Position numbers and translations under genes: made by a program. From assembly GCF_038502225.1 (NCBI RefSeq), contig NC_091374.1, positions 4,722,909 to 4,786,908 on the forward strand: a DNA stretch of 64,000 bases. The letters are read 5' to 3'. Positions 55,901-64,000 of this stretch are shown in pieces. The notes beneath the pieces were generated by a model. That model had not been told where the DNA came from, made no database searches, and saw nothing but the letters and a program-made list of their open reading frames with translations. Origin of the DNA: Cherax quadricarinatus. Its lineage: Eukaryota; Arthropoda; Malacostraca; Decapoda; Parastacidae. Position 1 is the stretch's first letter. Each line of letters opens with the position of its first letter.

Positions 55901-56608
55901 GTAAAGATCCCAATTTGCCCGATCAAATTGCCAGCGAGGGTTACGGGAAGGTGGTGAATAGGAAGGAGAAGTAAGAATGATCGGAAAATGATCGCTGTCA
56001 TGTAAGTCTGGTAGAACAGACCAGGTGAAGTCTAGTGCAGTGGAGGAAGAGCAGACTGATAGATCGATGCAAGAGAGAGTATGAGTACGAGGATCAAAAT
56101 GGGTGGGAGTACCCGTATTTAAAACATGGAGGGGGTGAGAGGCAAGAAAAGCCTCCAACTGAATGCCACGTGAGTCACAATGAGACCCCCCCCAGAGGAA
56201 ATGGTGGGCATTAAAATCACCAAGTAACAGAAGTGGTGGTGGTAAGGATGAAACAAGAAAGGCAAAGTCTGGGATAGAAAATGCTCGAGAAGGAGAGAGA
56301 TATAAAGAACATATTGTAAACCACTTATTCAAGTGGATACGGGCTGCAGTGTAATGCAGCGAGGTATGGACAAATAGTTGACAGTACGGAATATCATTGC
56401 GTAGAAGAAGGGCACTTTCATTAAAGGTCCCATCTGAGAAAGGATCCGAAGAATACAATAAATTATAGCCTGAGATAGGTTGGAAAACAGCCGAGTGTAA
56501 TTTTGGTTCTTGTAAGCAAGCACCAACAGGGGAAAACCTGGAAAGCAACATCTGAAGCTCACCCCGATTACCCCTGAGGCCGCGGATATTCCACTGTAAA
56601 TAGGCCAT
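52907..56608 (-). CDS. I-type LINE ORF2 polyprotein (endonuclease, reverse transcriptase, RNase H)
   Basis: 1233 residues with no stop. The APE-type endonuclease (1-225) begins MAYLQWNIRGLRGNRGEL and has CLQEPKL, LLLGDFNAHHFLWGG and HDSDHFPII (SDH near 203). The reverse transcriptase (about 450-760) has SSAAGPDDIHIRML, FRKPGTTGHDASHYRPIALT, GFRKGRSTIDPLLRL, FFDLEKAYDTTW, EGVPQGCVLS and the catalytic YVDD near 664. RNase H (about 958-1085) shows the acidic set in VYTDGSK, FTAELYAIL, VVSDSLSAL and the end NEQADTAA. A Cys/His region (CHQC...CEQC...HILLDC) lies near 1135-1180. The ATG at 56608 gives the family's usual start directly before the endonuclease. The enzyme would nick chromosomal DNA and copy the LINE RNA there. 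All catalytic boxes look complete, so activity is plausible but unproven. Confidence 0.93.
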   Translation of the reverse strand: MAYLQWNIRGLRGNRGELQMLLSRFSPVGACLQEPKLHSAVFQPISGYNLLYSSDPFSDGTFNESALLLRNDIPYCQLFVHTSLHYTAARIHLNKWFTICSLYLSPSRAFSIPDFAFLVSSLPPPLLLLGDFNAHHFLWGGSHCDSRGIQLEAFLASHPLHVLNTGTPTHFDPRTHTLSCIDLSVCSSSTALDFTWSVLPDLHDSDHFPIILTSPSYSPPSRNPRWQFDRANWDLYSHLTAFSEVPSSSSIDELLHIFSTSVYTAASHSIPQTSGRHSQKCVPWWSPACARAVRLKRAAWGRYRYNRTAERLVDFKQKRAIARRVIREAKRTCWRDYVSTITSASSMSAVWKKVRKLSGKYSPDPAPVLRVTGVDIANPLDVAIELGTHLVRISRGLHLCPSFLSSKSARELVPLDFSSLGEEQYNVPFTLQELEATLSACRSSAAGPDDIHIRMLQHLHRSALVVLLHLFNLIWAQGVLPQLWKSAIVLPFRKPGTTGHDASHYRPIALTSAVCKVMERLVNRRLMWYLETHNSLSASQYGFRKGRSTIDPLLRLDTYVRNAFANNHSVIAIFFDLEKAYDTTWRYNILAQAHSLGLRGNLPSFLKNFLTDRHFRVRVNNVLSPDFVQAEGVPQGCVLSTTLFLLAINDLASVLPPNIWSSLYVDDFAIACAGADCHLIAVSLQHAVDRVSTWATTHGFKFSSTKTHQITFTRRSVISDHPLYLYGSRIPERDTVRFLGLLFDRRLTWKPHITSLKATCHSRLNLLKTLAHLSWGADRRTLLRLHSALVLSKLDYGDQIYSAASPATLSSLNSIHHQGLRLCLGAFRSSPVESLYTEANVPSLSDRRDAHCLRYYVRSHDLHNPSIYRMVTDISRHSLFVRRPCLLRPFSLRLLSLLSSLQLPPLYVHVASHFSLPPWEVPAVRVCSFSLPCSKAQLPTVASRSLFLDHFHSHSHATAVYTDGSKSSDGVGFAAVFPDSVVRGHLLSSASIFTAELYAILAALIRIASMPVSSFVVVSDSLSALQAIRKFDTSHPLVLRIQLWLRRISTKHKDIVFCWVPGHVDVQGNEQADTAARSAVYDLPISYRGVPFLDYFAAIATHLRTRWQQRWSTLLGNKLHSIKPSIGYWPSSCHQCRGWETTLSRLRIGHTRLTHGYLMERHPVPLCEQCQVPVSISHILLDCPLYQRARRIYLQRRLRSPTLSLPSLLADGPSFNPDSLIDFLTTTDLLHKL

Positions 56609-56652
56609 GATTGGCGATGAAGAAAATATCAGGAATCTGTAGGTAAAGGCAC

Positions 56653-58587
56653 CTACGGACTAGAGGGGTTAGAAAAGTCAACGTGTGGTGGCATTGGAAG
56701 ATGTTCAAGTAGCGAAGGAACGGAGCGTTGCGAAGAATGGGGTTGTGAAGATGGAGGAGAGGGAAGAGAAGGAACAGGAAGTGAATCAGTGTCCATTGAA
56801 GGTTTAGTCTCTGCAATATATTCTGAAATGGCTTCAAGTGTTTCTGAATTCAAAGATGTATGGGAAACCATATTGGAGATAGGAGGAGGAGGGTGAGTAA
56901 AGATTGGGACAGTAATGGACTGTACCAAAGTAGAGGGGGAGGGAAAAGTGTAAGGGACTGGAGATGAAGTGTGGGGGGGGACAGAAGAGGTAGAAACCTG
57001 GGAGGTAACAGAAGAGGGAGAAACTTGGGAGGGGACGGGGGTGGAAGGCATAGTACGAGGAGGAGGGTGAATCTCCACACTTGTAATAGAGCCAGAGAGA
57101 GGGGAAGAACTAGGTACAGAGACTGGAAAGGTAACGTGTGGAGGTGGAAGAAGGGAAGGAAGGGGCAAAGAAGATTTGAGCAATGTGGATTTTTTGGACT
57201 TCTGAGTAGAGGGGCGATTGGTATTAGGTGTCGTACGAGGTCTTGTCGATACTGGGGCTTGTGAGGAAGGACACGAAGATGTGAGAACAGACTGAGTTGT
57301 AGTCGGGACGTCAGAGCCAAGGACAGCAAAAGGATTAGATGCCGTAGTGGCTATGGGAGGGGTAACAACAGAGGAGGCTGCAGAAGATGGGACCCCAGAA
57401 GTGGGGGGACGTTTGGAAACACGAGAATAAGAAACACGGGGTAGTCTCCCTTGGAGGCGGAGATGAGTAACTGCCATAGCATAAGGGAGACCTTCTGCCT
57501 CTTTGAGGCAACGGATTTCACGTTCATTTAAGTAGACCTGGCAACGGCGGGAGTACGAAGGGTGAGCTTCATTACAATTAAGGCAAGATGGAGGTTGACT
57601 GCAAGATGTATTAGAATGGTTGTCGGCACCACAGACTGGGCATTCGGCCATAGATCTGCAATATTTCGCTGGGTGACCAAAACGCCAGCAATTTCTACAT
57701 TGTTGCGGTGTAGGTATCACCTTTCGAACTTGTAACCGATGTCCCGCGACATATACAGAGGACGGGAGTTCTCGGCTGTCAAAAGTTAAACGAGCCACAT
57801 TGCAAGGGTAACGTCTCCGCCCCCGGGCAGGAAGGACATAAGTGTCTACTTTGAGGATTGGGAGATCCTGGAGTTCCAGCTGTTCAAAAATGTCATTGCC
57901 ACATGACTGGAAATTCTGTTGGACTATGGTATGGGGCAGAATGACAGTACCACTACAAGAATTGAGAGAAAGATGTTTTTCAATAGTGATAGGAGTAGTA
58001 TCGATATTCGAAAGGAGAGAAAGATCATGAGCTTGGGTAGCATTCTGGACAGTGACGATGCGTGTACCGCTCTTGAGAGCGTGAAATGAAATATCTCTGC
58101 CAACATGACGCAGGAGCGCTTTGGCAATACTATGGTCAGAAAGGTAGGCAGAAGAAGAAGTTGGTCTTAAAGTAAAGAATTTAGTCCATTGTGTGGTCCG
58201 AAACTGAGCGTGGAGAGGGAGTGCTTGACGTGTCGGTCGTTTCCGAGTAGAATGGGAAGGTAACGACGGAGCATCATCAGGAGATTGACGTTGGCGTTTA
58301 GGAGTAGGACCGGAGTTGGTCCGGCAGGAAATGGGTGGGCGATTCGAAAATTGCCGTACCGTAGAGGGAGAAGCCGGAAGCATAGTCAAAGGAGAGCGGA
58401 GTTCAGACAAATCGAAGGAGTCAGTCGAAGCCCCGGTACCTGAAGCGGGTGAGGAAACAGCACCAGCAAGAGGTACAGGGGCATCAGGAGTGTCCGAAGA
58501 GTGGTCTAAACACAAGGCAGGGTCAGAAAGGGGTGCGGTATCAAGAAGGGGCCCGGGGGTAGTGGTTTCATGGACTAGGGCTGCCAT
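56653..58587 (-). CDS. I-type LINE ORF1, gag-like RNA-binding protein
   Basis: From the ATG at 58587 (MAALVHETTTPGPLLDTAPL) to 56653 there are 644 residues. The frame is open further up to 58803, but that extension crosses the A-rich tract at 58618-58676 and reads as Phe/Ile runs, so the inner ATG is preferred. After a Ser/Pro-rich N-terminal part come three zinc knuckles near residues 295-355: CRNCWRFGHPAKYC, CPVCGADNHSNTSC and CLNCNEAHPSYSRRC. A long Ser/Pro/Thr-rich C-terminal half follows. Such proteins bind LINE RNA as particles. ORF2 starts 44 nt after the ORF1 stop, in another frame. Confidence 0.88.
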   Translation of the reverse strand: MAALVHETTTPGPLLDTAPLSDPALCLDHSSDTPDAPVPLAGAVSSPASGTGASTDSFDLSELRSPLTMLPASPSTVRQFSNRPPISCRTNSGPTPKRQRQSPDDAPSLPSHSTRKRPTRQALPLHAQFRTTQWTKFFTLRPTSSSAYLSDHSIAKALLRHVGRDISFHALKSGTRIVTVQNATQAHDLSLLSNIDTTPITIEKHLSLNSCSGTVILPHTIVQQNFQSCGNDIFEQLELQDLPILKVDTYVLPARGRRRYPCNVARLTFDSRELPSSVYVAGHRLQVRKVIPTPQQCRNCWRFGHPAKYCRSMAECPVCGADNHSNTSCSQPPSCLNCNEAHPSYSRRCQVYLNEREIRCLKEAEGLPYAMAVTHLRLQGRLPRVSYSRVSKRPPTSGVPSSAASSVVTPPIATTASNPFAVLGSDVPTTTQSVLTSSCPSSQAPVSTRPRTTPNTNRPSTQKSKKSTLLKSSLPLPSLLPPPHVTFPVSVPSSSPLSGSITSVEIHPPPRTMPSTPVPSQVSPSSVTSQVSTSSVPPHTSSPVPYTFPSPSTLVQSITVPIFTHPPPPISNMVSHTSLNSETLEAISEYIAETKPSMDTDSLPVPSLPSPPSSQPHSSQRSVPSLLEHLPMPPHVDFSNPSSP

Positions 58588-59326
58588 GGTTAGGTTACTC
58601 CTTTGCTTTTTGTTTTTAAGAAAAAAAAAGAAAGAAGAAAAGAAAATAAAAATAAAAAAAAGAATAAAAAAAAGGGGGGAGCGGGGAGGAATAGTTCCCA
58701 GGAGGAATGAAAGGGCCGGAAATCCCCCTCCGCGCCCAAGAGGACTCGACACCGCTAGTAGCGCAGATGCAGCATGGAACCCGTGCCATACCCTACCCTT
58801 CATGCCAGTAAACCAGCAATCTGGGATAGCAACCTCACATCTGCCGAGCTACCTCGGTGGACAAAAGAGAGGGCGGCCGGATATCCGCCACAAAGCATAC
58901 CTCCTTCAGCCACCACCCCCGGAATCCGAAAGGTGGCTTCCAGAGATACACCCGTCGCCCAAAAGACACCCAAAGCTACTCCGGGATACCGGAGAGGGAT
59001 CGGGACATCCCCAGGCAATCCAGATTCCACGGCAAACTACGCCACCGCCAAGAAACCTCAACGGAATGGGATGGACCCCGGTGTCCTTTCCCCTACCTAG
59101 GAACTAGTGCGCCTGTGGGAGAAATCACGAAGGCCAAGAAGAGGAAGGGCAAAAGGGAGGGGTGAGGAGGAGGAGGAGGAATGGAAAAAGGGGAGGATGG
59201 GGAGGATGGGATAGGGGAGGGGAGAATGGGGGGTAATTAGGTTCGGTCTGAGGAAGAAGACCGACAGGGCTAATTCCTCAGACCAAGAGCCTCTTCACCA
59301 CGCCAAGGAGCCCCCCTTGAAGAGGA
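58588..59326 (-). promoter_or_regulatory. 5' UTR and presumptive internal promoter of the I-type LINE
   Basis: This 739-bp leader contains a purine/A-rich run just before ORF1 (58618-58676), a GC-rich middle, and a GGAGGAGG-rich stretch near its distal part (59158-59240, plus strand). Its distal end meets the target duplication, which indicates full-length integration. I-type elements carry internal promoters at the very 5' end; here this is inferred from position. Confidence 0.5.
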
Positions 59327-60094
59327 GTTGCAACTGGAGCATTTTCAACACTGTTATAATTAGAGTACAAATGACAAAACTAAAATTAAGTGACCTTGGA
59401 GAAATTATGTAAATGGAATGATTTTTTCTTAACTTGCTTTACATATTACCACAAATATTTTTAAGGTTAAATGATACAAGGTAACACTAATAAAATTATG
59501 AGCAATTACATGTAGTTTGAAATGCAGCCAATATTATATGTCTTTGAACATCTACTGTTACACCCACACAGACTAGAGTGGCTCTGATAATCTTCCAAGT
59601 TTGGTTTCTATAAAATATTTACACTTTACATATGACACCATAAAGGGTCACCAACTGGTGTAGGTTATCTTGCAAACATCTGCTAGTGACAGTCCAGGCA
59701 TGCTATTACCTTTATCACTAATAAATATTTTACACTTTTTCTCCAATCACTATTGCATCAAATAAGCATAAGTTACGAGGTGAGTGAGCATGTCGATAAA
59801 AATCAGTGCAATATAACAATTTTTTTTTTAAGAAATATATGCACATACTGTAATGAAATATTCCTACACAACTGTTTGGAGAGAATAAGGAAAAATTGGC
59901 CACTATGGTCAGATAAAGAAAATCAGTCAAGACCCCATGAACTGCCATTTTCAAAAAGAAAATTCCACTGACTAATGTTAATTTGAGCTGCCCTTCCATC
60001 TCAGTATGGCATTAGATATTTTCACCTTAATACTGAATATCCTCATCTGAAGTATACATGGCTTACTGCAACACATTTATCAGTTTATTATTAA

Positions 60095-60240
60095 TAATAT
60101 ACTCATTAGGAAGTGCAAAACCCAAGAGGATTATAAAGGGCCTGGGAATGGATGGTAACAAGTCAGAATTTTTCAAGTGTGCATTAACAAAACTGCCTCC
60201 AAACATGGTCCCAGTGGAGACTATAGCTGTACTACCTCGT
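60095..60240 (-). repeat. Diverged hairpin-headed SINE remnant
   Basis: The plus strand shows GTGCAAAACCCAAGAGGATT then ATAAAGGGCCTGGGAATGG, the complement of the SINE tail (CCAGGCGCTGTATAATCCTACGGGTTTAGCGC pattern). The head region is not recognisable. Confidence 0.45.
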
Positions 60241-60261
60241 ATTAACAAGGTATACCATTTT

Positions 60262-60326
60262 ACTTTTCAGTTTCTGTAGATACCAAAAAGCATCAACATG
60301 ATGCTTTTTGGTATCTACTGAAAAGT
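60262..60326. repeat. Long perfect-arm hairpin
   Basis: TAGATACCAAAAAGCATCA (60277-60295) pairs perfectly with TGATGCTTTTTGGTATCTA (60299-60317) around a 3-nt loop. After a 6-nt bulge on the left side only, ACTTTTCAG (60262-60270) pairs with CTGAAAAGT (60318-60326). It is AT-rich. Confidence 0.85.
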
Positions 60327-63300
60327 TATGCCACTCATAAACAAAAGAATTCTCTGCCAAGTCACTTTTAATAAAGAAATGCAAATATACTGTATGGAAA
60401 CTGGCATATGTAGATACTGTACCAGCAAGGTAGAGTAAATAACACTTAGTTGCAGTGGATACCTTCATTAACAAAGTTTTGTCCACTAGTGAAACACTGT
60501 ACTATACTTAAGATATCTACTTAAGTCTAAATGTCACTTACTCTAAAAGTCCTTTTATTTTATATAAATGAAAAGCAATCTTTATCATTACAATTTTAAA
60601 TGTACTCCAAAGAGTTAAGCATTTTGCAATTCAGCATTAAACTTGCTTTGCCATTCCCATGCAATCAGAATTTTCTATGAAAGGAGACAAAATTTTAATA
60701 CAGTACTATACATACAAAGCGAGTAAAAACAATGCATGTAAAAAGTAAAAAGAAAATTTTAGAATCCAAATAATGGAGGCAATGGAAAAGTTAACAAATA
60801 AACGTGCAAAATACCTTACTGAACTAGTTGAGGGAAATAATGTGCGCAGAGAATCCTTATGTTAGATATAATATTCAACAGTTCAAAAAATTTAAGGTAA
60901 TTATTACCTCAAAGCTATGATTTCAACAATTATAGAGAATATTAAAGTATATGCTCTATAATACATCTTGCCCACTGCTAGTTTACCTTTAAAAAATATA
61001 ATATATTAAAAATGCAAATTGCAGCGTAATCCCATACCCAGTTTTCTAAAAAAAAAAAAAAATAATAATCCACCCTTTGTAATAATAATAATAAAGTCAA
61101 ATGCCTCAAATCCATGTGAAACTAGCACTTTACTAGCTACACAAATCTTTTACCTTAACACACCAGACAATAGTGTAACAAAAACTAGCAGAGAAAAGGG
61201 AGAAGACACACACAGACAAGAAAGAAAAAAAAAAGTGTGAGTGAGTGAGCAAGCAAGCATGGAAAAGGAAAGAAACTTAATGAATTACCTAATGTATACA
61301 AGAAGCACGTGCAGGTTGTTTGACCATAGTGGCAAACTAAATTGACCAAACAGTTTACAGAAGAGGCCTAATTTTAATCATCCTCTTTCCCCAAACCCTT
61401 TATGTGCACTAGTAGGCACCATCATACATGAATTTTAGGAAATAAAAACTTTACCCACCCACTGTAAACAATCATTTAACACACACAAAAAAAGCAGAAC
61501 ATTACAATTTTGGCATCTAGAGAAAAAGCAAAGTGCACAAATTTATAATGCCACAATGGATACCCTTAACTTTTACAATGCTTATGAAACTAATTTTACA
61601 ATCTGAAAACATGTAATATTTTTACAAGCAAGGTTGACATTGCCAATCCAGTGGGTCATCTACCAATATGATAGCAAGACAATTCAGGCCACTGTCAAGG
61701 AGGATTATTGATGTGGCTGTGGCAATACCCTGCTGAGAGTTGGTTACCATCAAGTGAGATCCTCTGACTGATCACTTATTCATGTATGCCAGATGACAAG
61801 AGATTTAACAAGTGCACTTGTAATTTTGTATTTATTGAAACTCCATGCATCATAGTTGTCGAGGTAGCCCATTCTGAGGCAGATTAAGTCTCACAATCAG
61901 CTAATGGAAGGCTGAGCATCCACCAAACACTGCACTGAATAATTCACATTAGTTCAGTACTTCACAAAATCATTTAAAAAAATTATTATATTCTGCAATA
62001 CAAGGAAAAAATTACAATGAGGTGAATCTAGACTGGTATCCAGGTTGAGGAGAATGAATTATGAAGGAATCATACAAGAATGAACAAGATGGGATACTTA
62101 TAACAAAAAATTACACCAGAACAGAGAGGATACTCTCTTGCCAGGAATGAAATGAGAGGGCACTGTATAAAACCATTTCCTGTACAACCTTGGTTGGAAA
62201 TAGCTGATGTAGAATAATGTCAAGAAGTGATATGAACAGGACAGTAGCACAGTGACAGTAGATTTCATACAAGGGATCAAAAAAATAGATATGACAGTTA
62301 TAATATGTCAGTCTGTTGAAAGGTACAAGACAGAAACTTGATCAAGATCTCTAGGTACTGTAATTACAAACAGGCATTTTACACACACACAAAACACCAT
62401 TCTTTAGTAAACTTGACTGGCACCTTGAGTTAAAACAAACGTACTTCCTTGCAAAGTATCTCAGCCAGGAATAAAACCTCAGTTTGGATGAGATGATCTT
62501 GTACTTGACATCTTGCCTAATTGAGGCTGAAGTCCAGGTTGGGGCACTTAGACCTGTAAGGCTAATATTCCCATGGATGTAAATAACAGCTGCTACATAC
62601 TGCTACACTGAACTACAGGCAAACATTCAAGAGGAAAAAATAAAGTTCCTGAAGGGGTTCATACAGTGGGAAATGGAATTTTTTAATCTTTTAAATATTT
62701 CTTTGGTATGTAATGCATCAAACTGCTAACCTTTAACAAGATTATTATTGATTTTTTTTATTAAATTATAATTCTCAATGAAAAGAAATAAGATCTCAAA
62801 CCTTTAAATGACAGATATGACCTAGACAGAAAATTGAAAATGAAGCCGTGTATATAATGATGAAATGTGCAGAACGTTTGAAAACAATTGCAAGATGCAA
62901 AGACTTTAAAACTGGGCGACAAGAATATTTTTTCGCTAAGAAATTAATTAATGTCTTGCCATAATTTTTTACTGTTGGTTAAATAGTTTTGAAATAATTG
63001 CAGTTTAACAATTATGGTACTCATTACAGTATAATAAAATAACAATAGAAATTCCCTGAGCACTTTCGTACATAGATGTTTCTCCAAAGATCTTTGTAAA
63101 TGTACAATGTCCTCAGTTGTTTTTCCCCTCTATAGTATTTCATATTTGTAGTCATGTACAGTATTTTACTGATTTCTTGTCATATATTCTAATGTAGAAT
63201 GATTCTGTGCTTACTGTGAAAATGTAGAAAATATAAGGTACAGTACAGGTATTACATAAACAGCAAATGTATTTTTCACCCGAGTAACTGGTTATACGAC

Positions 63301-64000
63301 TTTATTTTTCATAAAAAAAAGTTGTAATCTAGTTGTGCATCAAATTCCATTCATTATCATAAGCTCTCCTTTGTCATGGTATCAATGGACTGTATATTAC
63401 AATGACAGATCAATTATAGTTGAAGTCTAATTTCTGCCCCTTAACTCTCAAAAATTCATGTTTAATCCTATACAGCATCTGTAGTTTACCAACAATTTCA
63501 AAGTTATGCCTTGGAAAGATTTTTTTAAATTATTACTGCATGAAGAAAAACTTGGAGTGTTGTACCTTTCATTCACATTGCAAACTGCTTTAAATTTAAG
63601 CTTTTTTAAGTACAATTTACCTTCTTCCAGCGAGTATGAATATCTAGCGGTAAAAAATCAATATTAAAATTGGCAGCATATTCCAGTCGCTCTTAAAGTG
63701 TACATATAAGGAGCCACTTGTTTAATTTCTCCTTTGTGCTAAGTGACATCATTACACCTGGAAGTTAATTATCTGTATTATCTAGCAAGCTTTATAAAGC
63801 TTGTTATGCACTAGTACTTCTCTAAGCTATTGGTGAACATTTGTAGCCAAGTAACCATAGCGTATTGAGCAGCTATATTGTACAGGGTCCCAAAACTCTG
63901 CACCCATAAGAAATATTGGTGTTATATTCATCAAAAGTTATACATTCCTAATGTCGGTTTTACACATTTCAAAATTTCAAAATACCCTGATGGGTCACTG

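Larger units (their letters stand above)
52705..59326 (-). mobile_element. Full-length I-type LINE with two intact ORFs
   Basis: This 6.6-kb element has a 5' UTR (59326-58588), ORF1 (gag-like, CCHC knuckles), ORF2 (endonuclease, reverse transcriptase, RNase H), a 3' UTR with CTTCCTTCCTGCCCTGCAGC, and an (AAT)n tail. An RNase H behind the reverse transcriptase, a CCHC gag and a TAA-type tail point to the I group. GTTGCAACTGGA follows its 5' end (59327-59338) and also precedes the truncated copy (50391-50402). One duplication thus brackets both copies. Intact ORFs over 5.6 kb and a near-identical sister copy imply recent activity. Confidence 0.92.
59339..64000. other. AT-rich region without recognisable gene
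   Basis: No exon-like coding with splice sites or known domains was found on either strand; the open frames are short and of low complexity. Items seen are a diverged minus-oriented SINE (60095-60240), a long hairpin (60262-60326), an AAT microsatellite (61064-61095) and A-rich runs. It could include a long 3' UTR of a gene beyond the window, but nothing proves that. Confidence 0.45.

Noticed and set aside
58588..58803. N-terminal extension of LINE ORF1 to an upstream ATG
   Set aside because: The extension translates the A-rich 5' leader into Phe/Ile runs; the inner ATG gives a normal gag-like start.
59339..64000. Host gene in the last 4.7 kb
   Set aside because: I searched both strands for exon-like blocks with splice sites and found none that I can support.

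Overview
The window is eukaryotic, repeat-rich and very probably from a decapod crustacean (crayfish or shrimp-like). The grounds are a roughly 490-bp block built on TTAGG, the arthropod telomere word, genes split by long introns, and an abundance of LINEs, a Penelope-like fragment, Tigger, Tc1 and TTAA-type DNA elements and several SINE families. The species call is inference. Nothing bacterial (operons, CRISPR, Shine-Dalgarno sites) is present.

Two host genes can be rebuilt exon by exon and lie head to head, 12.2 kb apart. On the minus strand, 10 exons from 26795 down to 8798 encode a 367-residue oxidoreductase of the malate/L-lactate dehydrogenase (Ldh_2, YjmC-like) family. One of its introns is a GC-AG intron. 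On the plus strand, 5 exons from 38985 to 46380 encode the 123-residue subunit F of the V-type proton ATPase. All junctions keep the reading frame.

Layout. 347-4498 is a Tc1/mariner element that received a CR1-like LINE, which in turn received a TTAA-flanked element (three nested levels). 4.5-8.8 kb is repeat remnants and the 3' flank of the oxidoreductase gene. 8.8-26.8 kb is that gene; its introns hold an RTE-type LINE, several Tigger/pogo derivatives, a hAT-like fragment and tRNA-derived SINEs, one of which became a minisatellite beside exon 1. 26.8-39.0 kb, between the two genes, holds the interstitial telomere-like array, a LINE inserted inside a CAG/CTG microsatellite that reaches 114 pure CTG units, a Penelope-like GIY-YIG fragment with hammerhead-like motifs, and a LINE carrying a second LINE nested in its reverse transcriptase. 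39.0-46.4 kb is the V-ATPase gene with a 33-bp minisatellite and more LINEs in its introns. 46.4-50.4 kb is AT-rich with a second full TTAA element. 50.4-59.3 kb is a full-length I-type LINE with two long uninterrupted ORFs plus a head-to-tail 5'-truncated copy, both enclosed by one 12-bp target-site duplication. 59.3-64 kb is AT-rich with no recognisable gene.

The most interesting signals are the I-type LINE partial dimer; a SINE family with a hairpin head whose last about 50 bp match that LINE's tail; hammerhead-ribozyme-like cores in Penelope-type repeat ends; the nested insertions with readable target duplications; and the CTG expansion. Everything rests on reading the sequence, with no database search.
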